Below, one piece after another: positions 25,248 through 34,588 of a stretch of 64,000 bases of DNA. The notes under the pieces were generated by a model. It did no database searches. It was not told the origin of the DNA and worked only from the letters and a program-made list of their open reading frames with translations. The stretch covers positions 1,126,001 through 1,190,000 of the forward strand of contig NZ_VFNX01000001.1 in NCBI RefSeq assembly GCF_006715785.1. Reading direction: 5' to 3'. Position numbers and translations under genes: made by a program. The stretch is from Streptomyces puniciscabiei (lineage in GTDB: Bacteria > Actinomycetota > Actinomycetes > Streptomycetales > Streptomycetaceae). Each line of letters opens with the position of its first letter. Within the stretch, counting starts at the first letter, position 1.

Positions 25248-25334
25248 ATGACCGACACCTGCGTGCGCCTGTGGCGGAGGGTCCACATGGACCTCGTCCG
25301 CTACGCGGGCTGCGTGTGTCGCCCGTCCTGCTGA
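25248..25334 (+). CDS. 28-residue Cys-rich leader peptide upstream of cysteine dioxygenase
   Basis: Reads MTDTCVRLWRRVHMDLVRYA followed by GCVCRPSC and a TGA. Cysteines are at 5, 22, 24 and 28, the last codon before the stop. Small peptides of this form precede sulfur genes in Actinobacteria, and in mycobacteria Cys-codon-rich upstream frames act as cysteine-responsive attenuators (established in general; not shown for this gene). An internal ATG at residue 14 follows GGAGG at ideal spacing and would give a 15-residue peptide holding three of the four Cys. It ends 67 nt before the cysteine dioxygenase start. Translation through the terminal TGC-V-TGT...TGC codons could sense cysteinyl-tRNA. 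Confidence 0.65.
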   Translation: MTDTCVRLWRRVHMDLVRYAGCVCRPSC

Positions 25335-25401
25335 ATTCGCATCCTCTTCCTTCCGGGCGCTTCGGTGCGCCCGTTCCGCGAACCTCCTCAGGACGGTGCA
25401 C

Positions 25402-25935
25402 GTGTCTGTCTCCCCTGCTTCCGTGTCCCCTGCTGTCGGCTCGGCGCCCACCCAGGCGGACCTCCTCGACTTCGTACGGCGTACGGCCGCCGACGCCGAG
25501 CTGATCGCCTCCCTTCCGCTCGACCCGGAGGGCCGCACCTGGGTGCGGCTGAAGGGTCCGCGCGGCAGCGAGGCATGGCTCATCGGCTGGCCGCCCGGCA
25601 CCGGCACCGGCTGGCACGACCACGCCGAATCGGTCGGCGCGTTCCTCACCGCCTCGGGCGCTCTCAAGGAGAACTCCCTCGCCACCCGGCTGCCCACCGA
25701 CGGCTGGAAGACCCTGGAACTCGCCGACGGTGTGGACCGCGAACGCCGGCTGCCCGCCGGCGAGGGCCGTGCCTTCGGCCGCCACCATGTGCACGAGGTC
25801 CTCAACGAGTCCCGTACGGAACACGCGATCTCCGTGCACGCCTACTACCCGCCCCTGCCGCGCATCCGCCGCTACAGTCGCAGCGGTCAGGTCCTGCGCC
25901 TGGAGCAGGTCGAACGCCCGGAGGACTGGCAGTGA
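25402..25935 (+). CDS. cysteine dioxygenase (cupin)
   Basis: Oxidises L-cysteine to cysteine sulfinate with Fe(II) and O2, lowering excess cysteine. A 177-residue cupin with iron ligands visible as His72 and His74 (GWHDHAESVGAFLTASGALKE) and His131 (RHHVHEVLN). The bacterial type has Glu/Gly variations near the human Cys-Tyr crosslink. The GTG start (VSVSPASVSPAVG) has AGGA 8 nt upstream; a GTG two codons earlier is possible. Its TGA overlaps the GTG of the rhodanese gene, forming one operon behind the Cys leader peptide. Confidence 0.9.
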   Translation: MSVSPASVSPAVGSAPTQADLLDFVRRTAADAELIASLPLDPEGRTWVRLKGPRGSEAWLIGWPPGTGTGWHDHAESVGAFLTASGALKENSLATRLPTDGWKTLELADGVDRERRLPAGEGRAFGRHHVHEVLNESRTEHAISVHAYYPPLPRIRRYSRSGQVLRLEQVERPEDWQ

Positions 25936-26384
25936 GCGGCGTGCAGGAGACACCGGCGGGCAGCACACCGGCTGCGGCTGCCGTGGGTCAACGGCCGGTC
26001 GGCATCGACGAGTTGCTGGAGCGGGTGCGCACGGGCTACCGGCGCATCGAGGCACGGGAGGCGCATGAGGCGGCGCGGACGGGCGAGGCTCTGCTCGTCG
26101 ACATCCGGTACGCGGCCCTGCGCGAGCGGGACGGGCTGATCCCCGGTGCTCTCGTCATCGAGCGCAACGAACTGGAGTGGCGCCTCGATCCCCAGGGCAG
26201 CCACCGCGTCCCCGAGGCCACCGGCCATGACCTGCGCGTCGTGGTGATCTGCAACGAGGGCTACGCCTCCAGCCTCGCCGCCGCCTCCCTCCACCAACTG
26301 GGCCTGCACCGGGCCACAGACCTCGTGGGCGGCTTCCAGGCATGGCGGGCGGAGGGCCTGCCGGTGGAACCGCCGAAGCCCTGA
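25932..26384 (+). CDS. rhodanese-like sulfurtransferase
   Basis: A 150-residue single rhodanese domain with a 30-residue N-terminal extension. The CDC25-like order is seen as EALLVDIRYAALRERDGLIPGALVIERNELEWRL, and the active-site loop is VVICNEGYASSLAAASL with Cys107 as sulfur carrier. GTG start, 4-bp overlap (GTGA) with the cysteine dioxygenase stop. The pair suggests coupled removal of thiol and sulfane sulfur. Confidence 0.9.
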   Translation: MSGVQETPAGSTPAAAAVGQRPVGIDELLERVRTGYRRIEAREAHEAARTGEALLVDIRYAALRERDGLIPGALVIERNELEWRLDPQGSHRVPEATGHDLRVVVICNEGYASSLAAASLHQLGLHRATDLVGGFQAWRAEGLPVEPPKP

Positions 26385-26406
26385 CCCCGGAACGGTTTCC
26401 AGGACC

Positions 26407-27273
26407 TCAGTCCTCTTCTCCGAGGAACTCCGTGTCCTCACCCTCTTCCTCCAGGGCCTGGCGGACGACACGGAGGGCCATGCCCTCGGGGTAGCCCTTG
26501 CGGGCGAGCATGCCGGCGAGGCGGCGGAGACGCTTGTCGCGGTCGAGTCCGCGGGTGGCGCGCAGTTTGCGGGCCACGAGCTCGCGGGCCGTCGCCTCCT
26601 CCTGCTCGGAGTCGAGCTGGGAGACGGCCTCGTCGATCAGCGCCGAGTCGACCCCCTTGGTGCGCAGTTCCCGGGCGAGCGCCCGGCGCGCCAGTCCCCG
26701 GCCGTGGTGCCGGGACTCCACCCAGGCGTCCGCGAACGCGCCATCGTCGATCAGTCCGACCTCCTCGAACCGCGACAGCACCTCCTCGGCCACGTCCTCG
26801 GGGATGTCCCGCTGGCGCAGGGCGTCCGCGAGTTGCCTGCGGGTGCGCGGGGTCCCGGTGAGCAGGCGCAGGCAGATCGCCCGTGCCCGCTCAGCCGGGT
26901 CCCCTGAAGACTCCCCCCGCTCGGCCCTCGACGAGGAAGGGGCGCCTTCGTCCTCACCGGGCGCGTCCCCGAAACCGCGCCGCCGCCGACCGCGCCCCCG
27001 GCCGGCTCGCGAGCCGGGGCCACCGCGGGAGCCTCGGCCGGGCGAGCCACCCCCGTACGGCTCGTCGCCCGGATCGCCCGGGTGTGCTCCGTCGGCATCC
27101 CCGTGTCCACCGGTGCCGCGGTACGCGTCGTGCCTGTCGTGACTCTCGTAACCGTCGTCCGGGTGTCCGTCGGCACCGCCCGGGGCTGACCCCGGGTGGC
27201 CCCCGGTGCCCCTCCCCCGTGGGGCACCGGGGGTGGCGTACTCGTACTCGGCCCAGTCGGTTCGTCGTGTCAC
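26407..27273 (-). CDS. recX: RecX regulatory protein
   Basis: Inhibits or modulates RecA filaments. A 288-residue protein: the first ~125 residues are Gly/Arg/Asp-rich and disordered, much longer than in E. coli RecX, and residues ~128-285 carry the three-helix RecX repeats ([54 protein letters not shown] ... [16 protein letters not shown] ... [26 protein letters not shown]). GTG start 3 nt after the recA stop, so recA-recX is one translational unit, as in other actinomycetes. Confidence 0.94.
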   Translation of the reverse strand: MTRRTDWAEYEYATPGAPRGRGTGGHPGSAPGGADGHPDDGYESHDRHDAYRGTGGHGDADGAHPGDPGDEPYGGGSPGRGSRGGPGSRAGRGRGRRRRGFGDAPGEDEGAPSSSRAERGESSGDPAERARAICLRLLTGTPRTRRQLADALRQRDIPEDVAEEVLSRFEEVGLIDDGAFADAWVESRHHGRGLARRALARELRTKGVDSALIDEAVSQLDSEQEEATARELVARKLRATRGLDRDKRLRRLAGMLARKGYPEGMALRVVRQALEEEGEDTEFLGEED

Positions 27274-27276
27274 GGG

Positions 27277-28404
<1,128 letters not shown>

Positions 28405-28566
28405 GGGTTCCACCCGGTTTGCTTGAGTCGATCGCTTCACGTCAAAGACGCTAACGCCTGCCACTGACAATGCGCCCCGACGCAGGCCCAGCCTGTGGAT
28501 AACCGCGGAACTTCTCCCAGCAAAACGGGACGAAATCCACTTCCAAAACCTCGCCTGAGCCTCCAT

Positions 28567-28582
28567 GAGAATAGATGTTCGA
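28567..28582. promoter_or_regulatory. LexA (SOS) box of recA
   Basis: On the minus strand the core is GAAC-ATCT-ATTC (28569-28580), one mismatch from the actinobacterial/Bacillus-type box GAAC-N4-GTTC, preceded by TC. It overlaps the -10 hexamer of the promoter. Confidence 0.7.
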
Positions 28583-28594
28583 TTTTAGTGTCAA
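28568..28594 (-). promoter_or_regulatory. recA: recA promoter
   Basis: TTGACA (28594-28589 on minus), 15-bp spacer, TATTCT (28573-28568). The short spacer is unusual. The leader to the recA ATG would be about 155 nt. Confidence 0.6.
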
Positions 28595-28621
28595 GCGCCC
28601 CCGCTTCCGGGGCGCACTCCG

Positions 28622-29887
28622 CTACGCCGACTCCTCCGGCTCGGGCTGCCCGGCCCGCGGTCGGCGCATGCGGGCGAGCACGCCGGGACCGCCGGGGCCC
28701 CGGTCGCGGTGCCCGTGCACCCGGGGGTCGTCCGTGACGGCGTACCGCTTCACATAGGCCCCCAGGAAGGCCTGGAGGGTGGCCACCGCCGGAATGGCGA
28801 TCAGCGCGCCTACGGCGCCCAGCAACGCGGTGCCTGCGATGACCGAGCCGAAGGCCACCGCGGGGTGGATGTCGACCGTCCTGGCGGTCAGCTTGGGCTG
28901 GAGCATGTAGTTCTCGAACTGCTGGTAGACCACCACGAAGGCCAGCACCCACACCGCGTACCAGGGGTCGACGGTGAACGCGATCAGCATCGGCAGCGCG
29001 CCGGCGAGATAGGTGCCGAGGGTCGGGATGAACTGCGAGACCAGGCCCACCCAGACACCGAGCACGGGCGCGTACGGCACGCCGAGGGCCTGGAGCAGGA
29101 TGTAGTGGGCGATGCCGGAGATGAGCGCCATCAGGCCGCGCGAGTAGAGATAGCCGCCCGTCTTGTCGACGGCGATCTCCCAGGCCCGCAGCACCTCCGC
29201 CTGGCGTGCGGGCGGCAGGACGGAGCACAGGGCGCGGCGCAGCCGGGGACCGTCGGCCGCGAAGTAGAAGGAGAACAGCCCCACCGTCAGCAGCTGGAAC
29301 AGCCCGCCGAGCACCTGCGCGGAGACGTCGAGGACACCGGCGGCGCTGTTCTGCGCGTACTTGCGCAGCCAGTCGGAGTGGAGCAGGCCCTCCTGGACGT
29401 CCACGCGCCGGAGCTCTGTGTGGAAGGTCTCATTGATCCAGTTGATGAGCGAGTCAAGGTATTGCGGGAAACCCTCGACCATCTTGATGATCTGGCCGGC
29501 CAGCATGGAGCCGAGCAGTGCGACGAACCCGGCGACGGCGATCGTCAGCCCGAGGAAGACCAGGAAGGTGGCCAGCCCCCGGCGCATGCCACGCGCGGCC
29601 ATCCGGCTCACCGCGGGCTCGATCGCGAGGGCCAGGAAGAACGCGATCAACACGTTGATCAACAGTCCGGTCAGCTGGTGGAAGGCCCAGCTGCCGAGCT
29701 GGAAGGCGGCGATCAGCGCGAGCGCGAGCACCATGGCGCGCGGCAGCCAGCGCGGCATGCGGCCGACCGCGGCGACGGCTCCGGGGGCCGTGGGCCGCTC
29801 GGGCGGTGTCGTGCCGGCCGGTGCCGCGTCCCGGGTCAGCGGCTCGTTGTCCTCGTCGATGGGTGCCACGGGCCAAGTCTCGCCCAC
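28622..29887 (-). CDS. AI-2E family (PerM-like) transporter
   Basis: A 421-residue membrane protein with an acidic/Pro-rich N-terminus (~45 residues), about eight transmembrane helices (WLPRAMVLALALIAAFQLGSW, LINVLIAFFLALAIEPAV, LATFLVFLGLTIAVAGFVALL, LLTVGLFSFYFAADG, LISGIAHYILLQALGVPYAP, GTYLAGALPMLIAFTVDPWYAVWVLAFVVVYQQFENYMLQP) and a basic C-terminus. Family members export small molecules or ions; a role in AI-2 signalling is known for only a few. The first GTG is used here; a GTG six codons later has GGGCGAG 9 nt upstream and may be the true start. Located between recA and DUF3046 on the same strand. Confidence 0.88.
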   Translation of the reverse strand: MGETWPVAPIDEDNEPLTRDAAPAGTTPPERPTAPGAVAAVGRMPRWLPRAMVLALALIAAFQLGSWAFHQLTGLLINVLIAFFLALAIEPAVSRMAARGMRRGLATFLVFLGLTIAVAGFVALLGSMLAGQIIKMVEGFPQYLDSLINWINETFHTELRRVDVQEGLLHSDWLRKYAQNSAAGVLDVSAQVLGGLFQLLTVGLFSFYFAADGPRLRRALCSVLPPARQAEVLRAWEIAVDKTGGYLYSRGLMALISGIAHYILLQALGVPYAPVLGVWVGLVSQFIPTLGTYLAGALPMLIAFTVDPWYAVWVLAFVVVYQQFENYMLQPKLTARTVDIHPAVAFGSVIAGTALLGAVGALIAIPAVATLQAFLGAYVKRYAVTDDPRVHGHRDRGPGGPGVLARMRRPRAGQPEPEESA

Positions 29888-29999
29888 GCCACCGGCAACC
29901 GGCGCCCACCCTCGATCTTCGTGACCGATCGGTGCGGTACGACGGATCTCCTCCCGGACGACCGGGAGATCTCGGACAGCCGGTCAGCCGGTCAGTGGA

Positions 30000-30194
30000 T
30001 CAGCGCCGCTCACCCGGCACGTCCATGACCGTACAGACCACGCGCCACACGTCCTTCGCGTCCCAGCCGGCGTCCAGCGCCTCCTTCACGGTGCGCCCGC
30101 CCAGCTCCGACATGACGTGATCGCGCGCGAAGGTGTCGGCGTATCCCGGACCGAAGTGTTCCGCCATCCGCTGCCAGAAGACCGTCAACCGCAT
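30000..30194 (-). CDS. DUF3046 family protein
   Basis: A 64-residue protein (MRLTVFWQRMAEHFGPGYAD ... GWDAKDVWRVVCTVMDVPGERR) of a family found next to recA in actinomycetes. Helical, no known function. GGAG lies 8 nt upstream of the ATG. The DNA of its first eight codons is also found, with ATG changed to ATC, at 30941-30967. Confidence 0.85.
   Translation of the reverse strand: MRLTVFWQRMAEHFGPGYADTFARDHVMSELGGRTVKEALDAGWDAKDVWRVVCTVMDVPGERR
30170..30191. repeat. 22-bp direct repeat, copy 1 (copy 2 at 30941-30962)
   Basis: The 22 bp starting GCTGCCAGAAGACC are identical in both copies, and four of the next five bases also match. Copy 1 is the start of the DUF3046 gene. Together they bracket a 0.75-kb segment with the frameshifted membrane gene. 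Confidence 0.85.
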
Positions 30195-30244
30195 GAGTTC
30201 CGCTCCATACCCGTCATGAGCTGCACGTTTCCAGCCTCTCACGG

Positions 30245-30852
30245 TCAGCGTGCCTTGCGCGGGTGCCGTTGCGCCCACGCTGCCGTCTCTTGCCGGAGGT
30301 AGGCGGGTACGCACCAGCGCGGCCGGTTGAACCAGGCCACCGTGAGCTGGAGGACGACGCCGACCAGAAAGACGACGATCAGCAGGACGGCCACGACGAC
30401 TGCCGGGGAGGGACCCTCCTGGTGCTGGCCGACACCGGCGGCGACGAACATCAGCATCGCCGGCAGCAGAGCCACGACGCCGGCCGCAAAGGGAGCCCAG
30501 CCGCGGACCAGTCCGCGGCTGACGTCCTCCTTGAACCGGAACACGCCTCGGCTCACGACCTGCTGGTAGTAGTCCGGGTCCTTCCACAACCGCTGGGCAC
30601 GCCAGACCGAGAAGCAGGCGCTGCCGCCCCAGAAGACCAACAGAAAGATCCCCACACCTATCGCCCCGTCCTGGAACCAGCCGGCGGTGTCGGTGATGGC
30701 ATGGTTGACGCAGCTGCTGGAGAACACGGCGACAGCACCGTCGCACCGATCGCCGCGGCCCGGAAGGCACCCGCCCGTGCGGCGCCCCAGCCTATCGCCG
30801 TGTCGGCGACGCCCCCGGACGCCCCGGCCGCCACGGACTTGCGGACGGACAT
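30245..30852 (-). pseudogene. membrane protein gene with a probable frameshift near 30730
   Basis: From an ATG at 30852 one frame reads MSVRKSVAAGASGGVADTAI followed by GWGAARAGAFRAAAIGATVL with strongly G/C third positions. At about 30730 coding character moves to the frame that reads AVFSSSCVNHAITDTAGWFQDG and continues to a TGA at 30245. Joined, they give about 200 residues with membrane segments (VGIFLLVFWGGSACFSVW, FAAGVVALLPAMLMFVAAG, VVVAVLLIVVFLVGVVLQL) and a basic end. No family recognised. The upstream coding frame may extend to about 30930. If the second part stands alone, the best start is a GTG at 30727, with no ribosome site. Mutation or sequencing error are both possible. Confidence 0.5.
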
Positions 30853-30940
30853 GCCGGCGTCGCGCGAGGTGGCGGACAGCGCGGTGAACGCGCTCGGCGA
30901 CCACACCGTCTCGGCCTGGCACGGCGGCCCCCACCCGGTC

Positions 30941-30962
30941 GCTGCCAGAAGACCGTCAACCG
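30941..30962. repeat. 22-bp direct repeat, copy 2
   Basis: Identical to 30170-30191. In this copy the DUF3046 start codon is ATC, so it is a non-coding remnant. Confidence 0.85.
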
Positions 30963-31010
30963 GATGACTCCGGTATCCCGCCCCTGGGGGTGGGCCCCGG
31001 CCGGGAGCGC

Positions 31011-31038
31011 TTGCCGAGACCGCTTTCCGTCCTACGGT
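31011..31038 (+). promoter_or_regulatory. candidate promoter for leaderless toroid-protein mRNA
   Basis: TTGCCG (31011-31016), 16-bp spacer, TACGGT (31033-31038), then 7 nt to the ATG at 31046. No Shine-Dalgarno is present. Confidence 0.45.
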
Positions 31039-31045
31039 CTGACGC

Positions 31046-31990
31046 ATGGCCGAAACAGGAGCTTCCCCACTCCCCTCCACGTCCCCGGCGCGCTCCCCGC
31101 TCTTCCGCGCCGAGCAGTTCGTGTGGCTCACCGCGCGCGTGCTGGAACAGCGCCTCTTCGCGTACCACTTCCTGCACAGCACCCCGGACGCGGTGGAAGC
31201 GGCGCTGGACGCCTACCGCAACGAGGACGGCGGATACGGGCACGCCCTGGAGCCCGATCTGCGCGGCCCGGTGAGCCAGCCCCTGCACACCGCGCACGCC
31301 CTGCGCGTCCTGGACGCCATCGGGCGCTGCGGCGGGCAGCGGGTGGAGCGCCTGTGCCGCTATCTGACCTCGATCTCCACCGCGGACGGCGCCCTGCCGG
31401 CGATCCACCCCAGCCAGCGCGGATATCCAGCGGCACCGTTCGTCCCGGTCGTCGACGACCCGCCCAGCGATCTGCTCGCCACCGGACCGGTGGTCGGGCT
31501 GCTGCACCGCAATGAGGTGTGGCACGCCTGGCTGTTCCGGGCCACCGACTTCTGCTGGCAGGCCGTGGAGTCCCTGGAGAAGTCCCACCCGTACGAGGTG
31601 GAGGCCGCCGTGGCCTTCCTCGACTCCGCTCCCGACCGCTCGCGCGCTCAGGCCGCGGCGGACCGGCTCGGTCGCCTGGTGCGCGAGCAGCGGCTCGCGG
31701 CCCTGGAACCGGACCGGCTCGACGCGTATCCGGTCGCGTCCGGCTACGCCCCGGGCGAGCACCACTTCCCGCACGACTTCGCCAAGTCCCCAGAGTCGCT
31801 CGCCCGCGCGTGGTTCACGGACGACGAGATGGCGCGTTCCCTGGACCACCTGGCCACCGAGCAGCAGGACGACGGCGGCTGGCCGATCCGGTGGCGTCAG
31901 TGGGCCCCTGCCCCCGCGCTGGAGGCGCGCCCCCTGGTGACGATCGAGGCCCTGCGCACCCTGCGGGCTTACGGCCGTTTCGTGGGCTGA
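31046..31990 (+). CDS. alpha/alpha-toroid protein (prenyltransferase/squalene-hopene cyclase-repeat like)
   Basis: A 314-residue protein with repeated helical motifs of the terpenoid cyclase/protein prenyltransferase fold: DAYRNEDGGYGHALEPDLRGPVSQPLHTAHALRVL, LTSISTADGALPA and LATEQQDDGGWPIRWRQWAP resemble QW-type repeats. The cyclase DXDD or zinc-binding residues are not evident, so it may be a non-catalytic toroid. Soluble, without signal peptide. The ATG lies 7 nt after a -10-like TACGGT. Three 13-bp tandem repeats begin at its stop codon. Substrate unknown. Confidence 0.75.
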   Translation: MAETGASPLPSTSPARSPLFRAEQFVWLTARVLEQRLFAYHFLHSTPDAVEAALDAYRNEDGGYGHALEPDLRGPVSQPLHTAHALRVLDAIGRCGGQRVERLCRYLTSISTADGALPAIHPSQRGYPAAPFVPVVDDPPSDLLATGPVVGLLHRNEVWHAWLFRATDFCWQAVESLEKSHPYEVEAAVAFLDSAPDRSRAQAAADRLGRLVREQRLAALEPDRLDAYPVASGYAPGEHHFPHDFAKSPESLARAWFTDDEMARSLDHLATEQQDDGGWPIRWRQWAPAPALEARPLVTIEALRTLRAYGRFVG

Positions 31991-32026
31991 TGCGGTGCGC
32001 TGATGCGGTGCGCCGATGTGGTGCCG
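31988..32026 (+). repeat. three tandem 13-bp repeats at the stop of the toroid gene
   Basis: TGATGCGGTGCGC at 31988-32000 and 32001-32013, then CGATGTGGTGCCG at 32014-32026. The gene's TGA is the first three bases of the array. Confidence 0.75.
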
Positions 32027-32122
32027 TACGGCGGCTGATCGCATCCCGCGCCGCGGCCGGGCGCCACCGGTACGCGCGCGGAACCACCCGCGTGAGCCGT
32101 GTCGGCCCGCGCCGGTGGTGCG

Positions 32123-32431
32123 TCAACCGCCGAGCGCCCGTACGCCCGCCGTCACCACCACGGCCGCCGTGACGACCAGCAGGAACGGCGCGCGGAGCAC
32201 CAGCGCCACGGCGGCCGCGCCGAGCCCCGCGACTCGTGCGTCCAGCATGAGCGCGTGCCCGTCGGCGAACGTCTGCTGAGCCGTGAGCGCGGCGAGGAGG
32301 GCGACGGGCAGCAGGGCGGCGAGCCGCCGTACGAACGGCCGCTCCATGGCACCCGCGGGCACCAGCAGCCCGGCGAGCTTGACGGCGTAGCAGCCGAGGG
32401 CGGTCAGGCCGATCGCGATCCAGGTGTTCAC
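32123..32431 (-). CDS. azlD: AzlD-family branched-chain amino acid exporter subunit
   Basis: A 102-residue hydrophobic protein with four predicted membrane helices (TWIAIGLTALGCYAVKLAGLLVP, LLPVALLAALTAQQTF, VAGLGAAAVALVLRAPFLLVVTAAVVVTAGV). Small partner of AzlC. The GTG start overlaps the azlC TGA (GTGA), as is usual for this pair. Confidence 0.88.
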   Translation of the reverse strand: MNTWIAIGLTALGCYAVKLAGLLVPAGAMERPFVRRLAALLPVALLAALTAQQTFADGHALMLDARVAGLGAAAVALVLRAPFLLVVTAAVVVTAGVRALGG

Positions 32432-33300
32432 CGATCCTCCTCCGCCACGGCGTCGCCGTCCGATCCATAATCTCCATTGATCCGGTCAACCTGGTCAATC
32501 CGGTCCACTCGGGTCGCTCCGTCCGATCCGGTGCGTCCAGTCGGTCCACCGGTCCAGCCCGGCCCACGTCCTCCGCCCTGTCGGCCACGCCCCGCGCGAC
32601 GGCCTTCGGCGACGAGAGCCACCGGTGCCGCCAGGGCCGCCACCAGGACCGGAACCCCGGCCGGCAGGACGGGCAGCAGGCCGAGGCCCAGCAGGACCGC
32701 CAGGCCCGCGACCGCGCGCTCGGTGGTCGTCCTCAGCATCGGCGCGAGGAGCGCCAGGAACACGGCGGGCCCGGCCGCGTCGAGGCCCCACGCGCGCGTG
32801 TCGCCGATGGCCTTGGCACCGAGCGCGCCGAGCAGCGTGGTGAGGTTCCAGAGCGCGTACAGCGTCAGCCCGGTGACGGTGAAGCCGATCCGCCGGGCCC
32901 GCCGGGTCGGCTGGGCCAGGGTGACCACCGTGGTCTCGTCGATCACCCACTGGGCGGCGAACGGCCGTACCGCGCGCGGGAGGGCGAGCAGCTGCGACAG
33001 TCGCAGCCCGTAGAAGGCGTTGCGGACACCGAGGAAGAAGGCGCCGGCGGCCGCCGTGAACGGATTGCCTCCGGCGGCGAGCGCTCCGACGAGGGCGAAC
33101 TGGGAGGCGCCGGTGAAGACCAGGAGGCTGAGCACGCAGCTCTGGAGCAGCCCGAGCCCGCTGCCGGCCGAGGTCACCCCGAAGGCGAATCCGGACAGAC
33201 CCACGGCGACGCCGACCCCGAGGGCGTCCCGTACGACGGCCCGGTCGGGCTTGCCCGCGTCGCCGGCGCTCATGTCCGCGAGTGCTGTCTGCTGTGCCAC
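32428..33300 (-). CDS. azlC: AzlC-family branched-chain amino acid exporter
   Basis: A 290-residue membrane protein with the AzlC signature GVAVGLSGFAFGVTSAGSGL, SLLVFTGASQFALVGALAAGGNP, GVRNAFYGLRLS and AAQWVIDETTVVTLAQPT. About seven helices. The last ~55 residues are an unusual hydrophilic Gly/Arg/Asp tail (RAGRGRQGGGRGPGWTGGPT ... VDRIDQVDRINGDYGSD) not typical of the family. The GTG start has a poor ribosome site; an ATG nine codons later is an alternative. Probably exports amino acids or analogues with AzlD; the AraC regulator upstream on the same strand may control both. Confidence 0.9.
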   Translation of the reverse strand: MAQQTALADMSAGDAGKPDRAVVRDALGVGVAVGLSGFAFGVTSAGSGLGLLQSCVLSLLVFTGASQFALVGALAAGGNPFTAAAGAFFLGVRNAFYGLRLSQLLALPRAVRPFAAQWVIDETTVVTLAQPTRRARRIGFTVTGLTLYALWNLTTLLGALGAKAIGDTRAWGLDAAGPAVFLALLAPMLRTTTERAVAGLAVLLGLGLLPVLPAGVPVLVAALAAPVALVAEGRRAGRGRQGGGRGPGWTGGPTGRTGSDGATRVDRIDQVDRINGDYGSDGDAVAEEDR

Positions 33301-33323
33301 GCCCCGGACGGTACGGGCGCCGC

Positions 33324-34238
33324 TCACCCCGGGTCTTGTACGTTCTTGCGCCCGCGCTCGCCCCTCACCCGCCGCTCGCGCTGGTAGGCCCCCGGGGTCA
33401 CGCCGACGATCCGGGTGAAGTGCCGGTTGAGGTGCGGTTGGTCGGTGAAGCCGACGGCCACCGCCGCCTCGGCGGGAGGCGAGCCCGCGTCCAGCAGGAG
33501 CCGTGCGCGACGCACCCGGGCGTCGGTCAGCCAGGCGTGCGGCGGCATGCCGTAGGCGTCCCGGAACGCCCGCAGCAGCGCGAACGGGCTGGTACCGAGG
33601 TCGCCGGCCAGCCGTTCCAGGGTCGGCGGCTCGGCCATCCGCTCGTCCAGCACCGCACGCGCGCGTGCCGCGATACCGGCTCCGGCCGTGCGGATCGGCC
33701 GCTGTGGCAGGGGCCCGCCGTTCAGCCGCAGCAGCCTGGTCACGGCGACCCGCAGCAGGGTGTCGGCGGCCAGTGCGTTGCCCTCGTCTGCGGCGCGCAG
33801 CACCTGGTGGACCAGGTGGACGGTGTAGGGGTCGTCCAGGACGGGGCTGACGAATCCGGGCGTGCCCCGGATGGTGGTGGTCTCGGCCGCGATCGCGGCG
33901 ACGACCTCGGGTGAGGGATAGACCGCGCCGTACCGCCAGCCCTCGGGGACGCCGGCGCGGCCGGTGTGCGCGGTGTCCGGATTGACGAGGGCGAGGGCTC
34001 CCGCGCCCGCGGACACGTCGGAGCCGCGGTGGTGGAAGACCTCGACGCCGTCGGCTATGGCCGCGATCACGAAGTGCTCGTGCGTGTGCCGGACGAAGGT
34101 CTTGCGGACGTACCGGGCTCGCAGCAGGTCCACGCCCGGCAGCTCGTCGTACCGCCAGTGCCGCGCACGCTCCACCGGCCGACGCCCGCCCGTCTCCCCG
34201 CCCGTCCGTTCCTCGCCCCGCCGAGCCGCACCCGCCAT
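33324..34238 (-). CDS. AraC-family transcriptional regulator
   Basis: A 304-residue regulator. The N-terminal cupin-like sensing domain (RYDELPGVDLLRARYVRKTFVRHTHEHFVIAAIADG, with HTHEHF) is typical of AraC proteins found beside azlCD. The C-terminal ~100 residues hold two helix-turn-helix motifs (LERLAGDLGTSPFALLRAFRDAYGMPPHAWL and PAEAAVAVGFTDQPHLNRHFTRIVGVTPGAYQ). The ATG at MAGAARRG has GGAG 10 nt upstream; another ATG three codons earlier is possible. It precedes azlC by 23 bp on the same strand. The effector is probably an amino acid-like molecule (inference). Confidence 0.9.
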   Translation of the reverse strand: MAGAARRGEERTGGETGGRRPVERARHWRYDELPGVDLLRARYVRKTFVRHTHEHFVIAAIADGVEVFHHRGSDVSAGAGALALVNPDTAHTGRAGVPEGWRYGAVYPSPEVVAAIAAETTTIRGTPGFVSPVLDDPYTVHLVHQVLRAADEGNALAADTLLRVAVTRLLRLNGGPLPQRPIRTAGAGIAARARAVLDERMAEPPTLERLAGDLGTSPFALLRAFRDAYGMPPHAWLTDARVRRARLLLDAGSPPAEAAVAVGFTDQPHLNRHFTRIVGVTPGAYQRERRVRGERGRKNVQDPG

Positions 34239-34301
34239 ACCCCCCATTCTCCGCCCACCACCCGCGTCCGGCCTCGGCCCACTCCCGTGCAACGACCCGC
34301 G

Positions 34302-34480
34302 GCCATCGTCGGCCCCCCGAACCACCGGCGACCCTCGACCGTCGCCGTCGGCTCCCCGAACCACCCGCGCCCCCGGACCGACGCCGTCGGCCCCCGAACC
34401 ACCCGCGCCCCCGGACCGACGCCGTCGGCCCCCGAACCCCCCACACCCCTTGACCGACGCCGTCGCCTCCCCGCACAACC
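34302..34480. repeat. 38-39 bp tandem repeat, about 4.5 copies
   Basis: Copies begin GCCGTCGGCCCCCGAACC and end GGACCGAC. Boundaries are 34302-34343 (divergent), 34344-34382, 34383-34420, 34421-34458 and a partial 34459-34480. Two central copies are nearly identical. It occupies the divergent region between the AraC gene and lhr (about 350 bp), which otherwise shows no gene. Confidence 0.8.
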
Positions 34481-34588
34481 CGCCGCGGCCGCCATCTCCC
34501 TCCCCGCGCCCGGCTCCCGCCCAGACCCCGGCGGATAGCGTTCGCGCAGGTCAGCGTGATTGTCAGTGGGCGGGTGCAGGATGGACGC

